Of a stretch of 64,000 bases of DNA, positions 1 to 7,889 are shown one piece after another (position 1 is the stretch's first letter; every line of letters begins with the position of its first letter). The notes beneath the pieces are model-generated. The model searched no databases, was not told the DNA's origin, and saw nothing but the letters and a program-made list of their open reading frames with translations. The stretch lies in NCBI GenBank assembly GCA_021234155.1, contig JAJEKV010000003.1:20750386-20814385 (forward strand). The letters are read 5' to 3'. The DNA is from Isoetes taiwanensis. Lineage: Eukaryota > Streptophyta > Lycopodiopsida > Isoetales > Isoetaceae. A program made the translations under genes and the position numbers.

Positions 1-1904
1 TCCTTGCACAAGCTCGCCCACACTTCCTTGAAGTCTGCATCTGTCGGCAAGGATTCTTCGATCTTCTTTCCGAAGTCGCTGGTGAGCGTCGAGATTGCGT
101 TGCAGTGGACTCTTGTTGTCAGAGGATACCTTGAAAGCGCATCTTCTACCACATTGAGCTTCCCCGGCTTATAAACTATATCAAAATCGTATTCTTCGAG
201 GAACTCCATCCACCTTCGCTGCCTCAGGTTGAGATGTGGTTGCGTGAACACGCATTGGAGGCTCTGATGATCCGTGTCCAGCTGGAACTTCCTTCCCAAT
301 AGGTAGTGCCTCCAAATTCTTAATGCTCTGACAACTATAAGCAACTCTTGGTCATGAGTCGGGTAGCGTGTTTCGACGTCGTTCATCTTCCGAGAGTCGT
401 AAGCTACTACCCGCTCTTCCTGCATCAGTACTGTACCTGTGGCAAATTTACTTGCATCCGTCGCCACAAGTTTATCCTTCTCGGGGTCTGGCAGGGTCAG
501 GACGGGGGCGGTTGTCAAAGCTTCCTTCAACATTTCGAATCCTGCTTGGGCTTTCTTTTGCCAGTGATCTGCCCAATCCTTTACTTTTTTCACCCTCGTC
601 AAATCCGTTAGCGGGGCTGCTATTTTTGCAAAGTTCTTCACGAACTTCCTATAATACCCTGCTAAGCCGAGAAAGCTTCTGACCTCGTGGATGTTCTTCG
701 GCGCCGGCCAATATATGACTGCTTCGATCTTGGCAGGATCCGTCGAAATCCCCTCCGTTGAGATCACGTGCCCCAGATATTCTACCCTCTCCGTTGCGAA
801 GTGGCACTTCGATAACTTAGCATACAACTGGTGCCTTCTTAGCTTCTCGAGCACTTTCCTTAGGTGTTGTACGTGTTCTTCCAGGGATTTGCTGTACACC
901 AGAATATCATCAAAGAATACTATGACAAAAGTATCCAAAAACTCCCTGAAGATGTCGTTCATAAGTCTCATGAATGTTGTTGGGGCGTTCGACAAGCCAA
1001 ACGACATTACAGTGAACTCGTAATGCCCATACCTGGTCCTGAACGCTGTTTTGTGGACATCTTCTTCCTTAATCCTGATCTGATGGTACCCTGACCTCAG
1101 GTCTATCTTGGAGAAAACCTTCGCGCCTTGGAGCTGACCCATCAGGTCTTCCGATCTGGGGAGTGCATACTTATTCTTGATGGTGTGCTTGTTCACCTGC
1201 CTGTAATCTATGCACATCCTCAAGCTGCCATCCTTCTTCTTCACAAAAAGGATGGGTGCCCCAAGTGGTGAGACGCTAGGTCTAATGAACCCTGGGTCAA
1301 GCAACTCCTGCAATTGCTTCTTCAACTCGGCTAGCCAAGCCTCTGCCTCCATGCCTGACCGACTGTCACCTAAGAACTGTTCAAGCTTTCTTGTCTTCCA
1401 TACGTTATTCAGCGCCGAATCTACTTTCTTCTGGTAGTCTGAGGTCTTTGTGTCCTTGAGTCTGCCGTCTCTACGGTCCTGCACCTGTTCCACCTCTTCC
1501 TCGGAAGCAGAGTCCGAATCTGAGCTTGTATCGGAGGATTCCGTGCTAGGGGACCTCCTTCTCTTGCTCTTCTTCTTATCCTTTCCCGTCTTTCGAGGTG
1601 GTGCTTGCGGTAACTGGACGTTGTGGTCTGGCCCAACTACTGCTTGTGCTGCTAATAAGGCCTTTATCTCTTGAAGATCAGATCTCATCTGCGACATCTC
1701 CTCTTCGAGAATGATGGGACCGAATTCTTCGTACAACTGGGTGCTGTCTGGCTGGGGTTCCTTCCTCTCTATGGACTCGCCAGTCTTGTTCTGCTGTTCC
1801 TGGACCTCTAGCTGCATACACAAGTAGATCGTAGCCTTACGGTTAGCTTTGTTTGTTTTATTGCATTTATGTGTTTGCTGATATAGTTGTGGAACAGAAT
1901 ACAT
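1..1904 (-). CDS. Ty3/gypsy gag-RT-RNase H fusion polyprotein (3' end outside window)
   Basis: The minus frame is open from about 1961 to base 1; the first ATG is at 1904, another at 1817. Residues from the N-terminus: a charged gag-like region, an RS/SD-rich stretch (about 1590-1490) with [11 protein letters not shown], a capsid-like [11 protein letters not shown] (about 1355-1322), then directly reverse transcriptase: [42 protein letters not shown], the active-site FFDDI (about 920-903), [13 protein letters not shown], then RNase H ([31 protein letters not shown]). No CCHC zinc knuckle and no aspartic protease (DSGA type) lie between gag and RT. It therefore looks like an internal deletion that kept the frame. 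A splice-acceptor-like TTGTGTATGCAG occurs at about 1825-1814, so the leader ORFs may be spliced out. No stop was seen in the RT/RH part. The protein would act in the cytoplasmic retrotransposon particle, but lacks a protease here. Confidence 0.85.
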   Translation of the reverse strand, partial: MYSVPQLYQQTHKCNKTNKANRKATIYLCMQLEVQEQQNKTGESIERKEPQPDSTQLYEEFGPIILEEEMSQMRSDLQEIKALLAAQAVVGPDHNVQLPQAPPRKTGKDKKKSKRRRSPSTESSDTSSDSDSASEEEVEQVQDRRDGRLKDTKTSDYQKKVDSALNNVWKTRKLEQFLGDSRSGMEAEAWLAELKKQLQELLDPGFIRPSVSPLGAPILFVKKKDGSLRMCIDYRQVNKHTIKNKYALPRSEDLMGQLQGAKVFSKIDLRSGYHQIRIKEEDVHKTAFRTRYGHYEFTVMSFGLSNAPTTFMRLMNDIFREFLDTFVIVFFDDILVYSKSLEEHVQHLRKVLEKLRRHQLYAKLSKCHFATERVEYLGHVISTEGISTDPAKIEAVIYWPAPKNIHEVRSFLGLAGYYRKFVKNFAKIAAPLTDLTRVKKVKDWADHWQKKAQAGFEMLKEALTTAPVLTLPDPEKDKLVATDASKFATGTVLMQEERVVAYDSRKMNDVETRYPTHDQELLIVVRALRIWRHYLLGRKFQLDTDHQSLQCVFTQPHLNLRQRRWMEFLEEYDFDIVYKPGKLNVVEDALSRYPLTTRVHCNAISTLTSDFGKKIEESLPTDADFKEVWASLCK

Positions 1905-1990
1905 CAACAAAACATTTAAAATGTCAAACAAAATGTATTTATATATATAAAGAAAACTTAGTTACAATGCTTCCGGGATCAAGAGTCTAA

Positions 1991-3526
1991 CTATTCTTGG
2001 AATCTCCAGTAGGATGGGTTATCCTGAAGGAACTTCCTAACTTGGGCCGTTCCTACCGAGTGTCCCAAGTTCCTGAGGATATTCGTTGGTGTTCCGCCCT
2101 GCAAGGCTGTCACCAAATCTTCCACCCTGCGGTCGGAAGTGTAGGCCGTGGTCACTGCTAATCTTCCCTGTCATCGGTAGGGTACCGCGAAGTCAAAGAT
2201 ATCCAGTGCCACCGTTCTCTTGACTAGGATGACATGGTCGACTGTTGGGATTAGTCGAGCATGCCTACCAAAGCCTGAGAGTGTGATGAGCATGAATACT
2301 CCTTCTTCGCCCCTTGGGCTGAATTTGCGGTGGATGACCGCTATTCTCCCGTCCAATAGCAGAGGAAGGTAGTACCTTAGTGACCTGTCCCGGCTTGTCG
2401 CTGTTGATTCTTTGTCGGCTCGGGCACCGGCTCTATGTCTTCCCGCATATTCGTCGACGGGAATTTCCGTCTCTGTGGTCCTTATTGTTGAGGCAATTCT
2501 GGTCAGGTCGATCTCGCCTCTTCTCTGGACACCTGTGGGAGCTGATATCGAAGAACTTGGCATCAAAATGTTTGTGGTCTTGCCACGGATCCCCATCTGC
2601 TCTTGGATGGCGTAGAATTCTTCTTCTGAAGGCAGGTCCCGAGCTGTCATCATTTGCCGGATGCTGCTATATGCCTGGATATCTAAAGTCGACTCCCCTG
2701 TGTAGGTGTCGGCCTCCCTTACATGGATTGGGAAGTCGGAAGCCTCCCGATCGATGAACTCATCGAGGTCTGGTTGTTGCCGCAGAAGATGCAGCAACTC
2801 GTCTCGTCTGTACTCCCTGGCTCTGCATTCGAGGAGATTCTGGATGTCACTTAGGAGCAGATATTCCTGGCCGTTGATGATGATGGGAGCTAGGCTTGTG
2901 ATACCTAGCCCGAGCGGGGGAGCAATCCTGATGGTCTGCAGGTCCTGGTCGAAAACCTGGATCTCCTGCTCTGTTTGTCGCGGCTCCTAGTCCGGGTCGA
3001 ACTCGACGTAGTCTTCGTCTTCTGAGTCGAGCTCTTCGCCTTCGGCTCTTCCTTCTCGCTCCGCTTGATACTGCAATAGGAGCTGACCTTCTGCTGAAGA
3101 GGCTAGGGGATCCACGTCCATGGCCGGGATAGAGGGTTCCCCTATTGGGTTTAGGGCATGGTGAGGGAGAAAGATGGCTAAGGCAGCGGTATAGGAGAAA
3201 TACTTCGTCCTATTCACTGTCATGACCATCTAGTATGGCAATCTAGCAACCTTGTTGTTCAGGTACTTGGCAATGTTGGGGACATCACTTAAGGCTGCTT
3301 GGAGGGACTGCTTGAGAACAAAATATCCTGTACAGGGGGGAAGCTGTACCAAGGATGGTCCTACTCTAGCTTAGAACTTAGTCATGACTTCCATATATGA
3401 TGGGGTTGCCTGCAAGGTGGCTTGGATCTCTATCTCTTTCTGGAAAACTGCAAAGATGGCATTGACATCAGCCTCAGCTACATGGACACTGGCGTTGTAC
3501 CATCGTCTGAAATCTGCAGTTGCCAT
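1991..3526 (-). pseudogene. second extra ORF of the gypsy element, function unknown (in-frame stops)
   Basis: One minus-strand frame starts at ATG 3526 (MATADFRRWYNASVHVAEAD) and stays readable to a TAG at 1993-1991, about 511 codons. It is interrupted by four stops: one after MEVMTKF, one just before the Met at 3229, one after EDYVEFDPD at 2987, and a TGA at 2173-2171. The product would have an acidic segment (EELDSEDEDYVEFDPD), a glutamate/arginine-rich middle (RREYRRDELLHLLRQQ-like) and a C-terminal part with beta-strand-like patterns (GRIAVIHRKFS, GVFMLITLSGFG, DHVILVKRT). I do not recognise the family. Its ATG lies 112 bp from a TATA decamer identical to the one before the histone-like ORF. 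It lies between that ORF and gag, in the same orientation. It could be a captured host gene or an Ogre-like ORF1. The frame and the shared promoter argue for one former gene rather than chance ORFs. Confidence 0.55.
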
Positions 3527-3637
3527 TGAACTTGACTAAACTGGGCTAACAAACAGCCCTTTAAGCGCCTAAGGGAGTTGGAAAATCGCCTAAAAACTGG
3601 GAGCAAACCTGTAAGATGCTAAGTGAGATATGGGGGC

Positions 3638-3647
3638 CTATTTATAG
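3638..3647 (-). promoter_or_regulatory. TATA box before the second extra ORF
   Basis: Minus strand CTATAAATAG, 112 bp before ATG 3526. The same decamer stands 102 bp before the histone-like ORF, so the leader lengths would be alike (about 70-80 nt). Confidence 0.55.
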
Positions 3648-3839
3648 GAAAAAGGGAAAACCCTAATTTTTGGCAAACTTGAAAAATTTCTGGGTTTGGC
3701 AAATCTCACCTATTTTGAGGTCAAAATGAGGATTTGAAAGCTAATTTGAGGATCTGAGCATGAATAAGACTACCTAATGAACCTATTGCAACAAACTTGA
3801 GGTCAATTGGAGGTGGCATGAAAGAGATAATGTTGAAAG

Positions 3840-3905
3840 TACTCACGGTGTGCGCTAGAAGGCTAACCTAAAATCTAGGTCGAGGTCCTGGCACATACCG
3901 TGAGC
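3840..3905. repeat. palindrome copy A (upstream of second extra ORF)
   Basis: Imperfect palindrome: outer arms ACTCACGGTGTGCGC / GCACATACCGTGAG, inner arms around ACCTAAAATCTAGGT. Most diverged of four copies. Paired with copy B 138 bp away. Confidence 0.75.
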
Positions 3906-4042
3906 AATTTGGCCCTATTTGGTCAAAACTTATCTAAACAGGATGAACTAAGGGTCAAAGCATGATGGTCTCATCGAGATATGCAAGATTGACCCCTTAC
4001 TTGCCCAGTTTGGAGATGTTTAGGACCACTTTTGATGTGAAA

Positions 4043-4109
4043 TACTCACGGTGTGCGCCTGGGGCCGGACCTAAATTTTAGGTCGATGCTCTGGCGCATA
4101 CCGTGAGTA
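4043..4109. repeat. palindrome copy B
   Basis: TACTCACGGTGTGCGCC pairs with GGCGCATACCGTGAGTA (one G-U type mismatch), and inner GACCTAAA pairs with TTTAGGTC. It can form an almost perfect two-tier hairpin of 67 nt. Lies between the histone-like ORF and the next TATA box. Confidence 0.8.
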
Positions 4110-4252
4110 ACTTCTCACTTTTTGGCCATATGATATCCAATTTAACTAAAACAAAAGGCAATTATTGCTAATTCAATCTAGTTAACAACATTTATGCACT
4201 TATAACTTACCCAAAACAATTTTTTATTTACAAAATTTATTATTTACAAGAT

Positions 4253-5481
4253 TTATCGTTCTCCTTTAATATAACTAGCTAATTGCATGTCCTTGATCAT
4301 TAGGGTCACTCTCTTGGCATGCATAGTGCACGCTCTCGAGTCTTCAAAATGCTGCACCAGCTTCTTGCAAGGCTAGTAGCATCTCGCCTGTGACCCTCAT
4401 GTTCGTGTCGAATTCCTGTACGACCTCCTTCACAAGCCTGGCGGATGGTGCTCGGGGGATGAGAAGGTCGTAACTTCTCTGAAAATGCAGATCTCTCAGA
4501 CTGCTTGGGACAGTTTCGATCCGGGCTTCCTCGCTATTGGCTTCTTGGGAGGTACCGGCTTCTCTGGAGGTGGCTTGAGCATCTTCTTCTTCGATGGTTG
4601 TCCTCCCTCGATGTAAGTGACCATGTTTGCCTGATAGTAGGAGTTGTAGGCCTCCCACTTCTTCATGTATTCCTGGTAGGCCTTTAATTTCTTCTGGTAG
4701 ACCCTGTGATGGTCTACCATATAAGACTCCCGGGCAGGTCGGGGCGGCTTCTTTGGATCCTTCTCCCACATGGGATAGGGTGGGGGTGTCTGTATCTGCC
4801 GATCCCTGTCCGTCCGATCCTCGTCTGCTGGTTTGGAGGAGCTCCCTACCTCTTGATCTCCGCCTGTGAAGGGCTGGTAATCCTCGTCATCTGAGTCGTC
4901 AGAGGATGGGGGCTGGTCGTGTTGCCGTTCCTTGATGACGATCTTTACATTAGGGGTCTTCTTTAGTTTCCTCTTGGGCTCCTCCTTGCCCTTCCCCTTG
5001 AGTTTTTTCTTGGCTTCTGCCTCCTGCTCTTCTCGCTTTCTTTTCTTCTCGGCCTTTCTCCTCTTCTTACGTTGTAACTTTGCCTTCTGCATTTGGATCC
5101 AGGCCTCGAGTTCTTCTTCCAGGGTGGGTTCGGGAGTGGGCTCCTTTTCTTCTTCCTGCTCCCGTTCTGCCCTCTCCTGCTGTCGTATCTCCTCTTCAAT
5201 TTGCTCGTATACCCTGCGGGTTTCTTCGTCCATTGGACCCTCAGAGTCAATGTCTGCTTCTTCGTCTAAGCGCTGGTTGATGATGTCGGCTAGTTCCTCC
5301 AAGGACTCCTGCCTCGACCCCTTTTCCTGTGACTCGACAGACGTACTCTCTTCTGCTGACGAAGGTGGGTCTCCTCCTGCGAGAAGCTGCTCCCGAAGTA
5401 GTTGCTGCATCCTCCTCTTGTCTTGGGCGCTGGCCCTTTCACCTGGTCGATGCTTGCGTCTGTCTGTTGGGTGCGCGCCAT
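4253..5481 (-). pseudogene. retrotransposon-borne histone H3-like gene (frameshifted)
   Basis: The minus strand encodes, in three successive frames, a protein of about 400 residues. The start at 5481 gives MARTQQTDAS, like the H3 tail MARTKQTARKS but with Gln at position 4. From 5410 to 4496 there is a long charged region: Glu-rich (EEEIRQQERAEREQ), Lys-rich (LQRKKRRKAEKKRKREE, a likely nuclear-localisation signal), acidic (SSDDSDDED), a Tyr-rich helix and a Pro/Lys linker (PPKKPIARKPGSK). After a 1-nt shift near 4500 follows an H3 fold: alphaN/alpha1 SLRDLHFQRSYDLLI, PRAPSARLVKEVVQEF, alpha2 LLALQEAG; then after a small deletion at about 4346, [27 protein letters not shown] and a TAA at 4255-4253. 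Family knowledge: canonical H3 has [65 protein letters not shown] and LLALQEA recall CENH3; the short loop 1 and terminal GER recall canonical H3. Placed between PBS and gag of a gypsy element. The H3 fold is clear; the link to the N-terminal tail needs one more frameshift and is inferred. Confidence 0.85.
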
Positions 5482-5582
5482 GCTTTACTTCAAGTCAAAC
5501 GGAGCTCTGGCGCCTAAAATTTGCCTCAAAGTGCGGGAGCTATCTTCTAAGCAGAAAGTCTACAAATGAGAAGGGTTTGGAT

Positions 5583-5592
5583 CTATTTATAG
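5583..5592 (-). promoter_or_regulatory. TATA box before the histone H3-like ORF
   Basis: Minus strand CTATAAATAG, 102 bp before ATG 5481. It is identical to the decamer at 3638-3647, and each lies on the ORF side of a palindrome pair. Confidence 0.55.
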
Positions 5593-5694
5593 TTTGGGCA
5601 AATTTTAGGTCAAATTCTAAGTTGCTCATTTTCATGAGTCAAGGCACATATTAACTTAAAACATGTAGTTACTTTAGAGTTTTCTAAGTAAAAT

Positions 5695-5760
5695 TACTCA
5701 TGGTGTGCGCTAGAGGGCTGATCTAATATTTAGATCAAGGCTCTGGCGCATACCATGAGC
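5695..5760. repeat. palindrome copy C (upstream of histone-like ORF)
   Basis: Outer arms TACTCATGGTGTGCGC / GCGCATACCATGAG, inner GATCTAAT / ATTTAGATC. The inner arms differ from other copies but changed together, so pairing is kept. Confidence 0.8.
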
Positions 5761-5907
5761 ATTTTTGCATTTTAGACAAAAATTATATAACTTCTAGACA
5801 TATTCCTAGGGGTGTGATATACAAATCTAGCTAAACCTTACCTTAAAATTCGATCTAGCATCTTTTCTTGTTCAAGTCCATCAAGTTTGAAGGTGATTAT
5901 GGCAAGT

Positions 5908-5974
5908 TACTCACGGTGTGCGCCTGGGGCCTGACCTAAAATTTAGGTCGATGCTCTGGCGCATACCATGAGTA
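5908..5974. repeat. palindrome copy D
   Basis: TACTCACGGTGTGCGCC / GGCGCATACCATGAGTA with inner GACCTAAA / TTTAGGTC. Paired with copy C 148 bp away, between the PBS and the histone-like ORF. Confidence 0.8.
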
Positions 5975-6071
5975 AAATTTTTTTTTCCACTTTTTCGAGG
6001 TTTGAGAACCCTACTAAGTTAGTACTACTGGGAGCATGGCCAGTGCTTTGCTCTTGGTCTCCAAGAACATT

Positions 6072-6083
6072 GCTCTGATACCA
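6072..6083 (-). other. primer binding site (tRNA-iMet) of the gypsy element
   Basis: Minus strand TGGTATCAGAGC, the complement of the plant initiator-Met tRNA 3' end, one base from the LTR end (LTR ...GACGTCACA). Confidence 0.85.
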
Positions 6084-6084
6084 C

Positions 6085-7630
6085 TGTGACGTCCCCTATT
6101 CATATAGGGTGCACTCACCGTATACAAACAGGAGTTCATCCCCTATACCAGCTCCATGCTGATACAAGGCCCTCCACGTATCACTGCAACCTTGGCGAGT
6201 TCCAGTGGGAAGAATGAAGGGGTCATTTTACCCCGTCTCCCTCAGGGCCTACCTAGCTGCGGAAGTGTAAACATACATGTAAGTACAAATACATCAACAT
6301 CACATGACCATCACGAAGGATGGCTCACCACATATCTGCATAGATAAAAATCAGTACATCACATATGGAGATCCTACCCAAGGCTCAAACTCAAGAGGAA
6401 TGACTGACGGCTTGGGCCTCCAGAAGTCGTTGCAGACAGAATTCATGGCAAATGGATTTGGCTGACATAAGAACATGGCTTAGGGTAGTCCACTCCATCC
6501 GCCCCTCCTGTGCACACCTTGCAGAGTAGGTTGAAAAGTATTGGGACATGACTGTAGCCCGCCGGATGCATAGCCAGAGGGGTTGCATCTCCCCAGTTCC
6601 GATGGGGCAGGTAGGGATTGCTCCCACCAGGGGCTGGCATGCTAACTCAAGGTGACTAGAGGGCCACTGCCCGTACTCGACTGAACTCCATGGAAGGTGT
6701 ACACCACCCCAAGAGTGTCGAACCCATGCAAAGCCTGCACGTAGTGGTAGAGCATTAGGCCTAGTGCACTGTAGTCCCCGATAGGCTTTACTACCAGAGG
6801 GACGTGATCATGAGTCAGGACATGAGCCTCCTTGTAAGCCAGTCTAGCCCCTCTACCCACAACCAGATGTGGTTCTTGCACACATGCCGAATTTAATAGT
6901 GCATTAAAGAGGACTAGCTAGGAGCATCGACTACTAGGCTTTTAAGGCCTCTACCCCCCTTCCCAATACAATGATTCCACAGAAATCATCATCACATACA
7001 TATCATAGAAGAACTAAAGAATAAGATTTAATCTAAATCACAGAAGTTAGGTTCTTTAGTTATGGCTTGGTATCTAGAGGTCTAGATGGCTGCTATGGGT
7101 AATTCAATAGGCTAAATCTATTTACACTATGCTTGGGAGGCAGATTAGACTATTGAATTAGCCAAATACCTGGTCCTTGGCTTGCTCCTCCTGCTCTGAA
7201 CGCGTCCATGCTGCACAGAACTGCTTGAAGATGAAGCTAGAAAGGGAAGCTGATGAGCTAGGCTGCTCAGACAGACTTCGGGAGTCGAGATTGGCTCTTG
7301 GAGCAAGCGAAACAGAGTTCTAGAAGGCTGTGGATGAAAATGGAAAGTTAGGGTTTCAGATGCCTTATATAGACTATAAGTTAGAGCTAGGGTCTCCACC
7401 AACCTTTGAGCATGTGGGATAAATGGGTGTGGCCCACTTGCCTATATTAATTAAGTGGGCTAAAGTGTACACATGAATAAATGTGCACACACTTGCAAGT
7501 TGCCCCCTAGGGTTCTACTTACTTAGCTAATAGCTACATGTTGGCGTACACGTCAATCGGGATGGCGTGCACGCGTGACGATGCAGTACAATATACGTCT
7601 TGAAACCATATACTGTGCTGGAACGTCACA
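6085..7630 (-). repeat. 5' LTR of the gypsy element
   Basis: On the plus strand it starts TGTGACGTCC next to the PBS and ends GAACGTCACA, giving matched TGTGACGT/ACGTCACA termini over 1546 bp. hAT transposase coding resumes right after 7630. Only one LTR is in the window, so the end is inferred from the terminal inverted repeat. The small ORFs inside (for example 7145-7402) are not genes. Confidence 0.7.
7363..7372 (-). promoter_or_regulatory. putative LTR (U3) TATA box
   Basis: Minus strand CTATATAAGG, inside the 5' LTR about 260 bp from its upstream end, a usual place for the U3 promoter of an LTR element. Confidence 0.45.
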
Positions 7631-7889
7631 GCATTTGACCCTGATGTCAATGCATCCTTTACTGCTACTGTTTCTCTATGGGCTATGCAATGGACACCTT
7701 TAATTTCTGGATTCCTTGCTTGAAATCTAGTTACCAATCCTGTGCGACACCCTAACATAGTAGATGCGCCATCAATGGCAATAGCAACAATTTTATCTTC
7801 ATTCAAATCCATATCAATAATACTTGGGCGGCATCATAAGCAGCTTCAGCAGTACCATTTTCAAGCGATAAAAGCCTTACAAATGTGCA
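7631..7889 (-). pseudogene. hAT transposase (DUF4371 type), downstream fragment
   Basis: Minus strand carries FVRLLSLENGTAEAAYDAA, then after a 1-nt shift LNEDKIVAIAIDGASTMLG and GVHCIAHRETVAVKDA, the DGAS.M.G...HC.AHR signature of plant hAT-like DUF4371 transposases (nuclear cut-and-paste enzyme). The reading is cut by the gypsy LTR at 7630 and by a LINE at about 7890; the N-terminal part is at 11479-11990. Clearly dead. Confidence 0.8.

Larger units (their letters stand above)
1..7630 (-). mobile_element. Ty3/gypsy LTR retrotransposon with two extra ORFs (5' part; runs off the left edge)
   Basis: Reading on the minus strand the order is: 5' LTR (7630-6085), tRNA-iMet primer site, palindrome pair, TATA box, histone H3-like ORF, second palindrome pair, second TATA box, unknown ORF, then a gag-RT-RNaseH ORF that continues past base 1. 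Integrase and the 3' LTR lie outside the window, so the target duplication cannot be checked. The RT/RNaseH sequence ([29 protein letters not shown]) is of the chromovirus-like Ty3/gypsy type. The LTR sits inside a hAT transposase pseudogene, which resumes at 7631. Extra sense ORFs between PBS and gag are known from Ogre/Tat elements, but the RT here is not Tat-like. Inference: a decayed member of an unusual gypsy family. Confidence 0.85.

Noticed and set aside
2171-2560. The end of the second extra ORF looked like a histone H4 or H2A/H2B fold (STATSRD, GRIA, KRTVALDIFDFAV).
   Set aside because: Matches are short and in conflicting families; the segment holds Gly/Pro and strand-like patterns unlike histone helices, and the frame continues beyond without an H4 end.
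4932-5654. 240-codon plus-strand ORF.
   Set aside because: It is the antisense of the Lys/Glu-rich part of the histone-like gene; Ser/Phe/Cys-rich composition is what such a shadow gives.
7145-7402. ORF with Ser-rich segment in the gypsy LTR.
   Set aside because: Lies wholly in the LTR, with no domain or promoter-compatible position.
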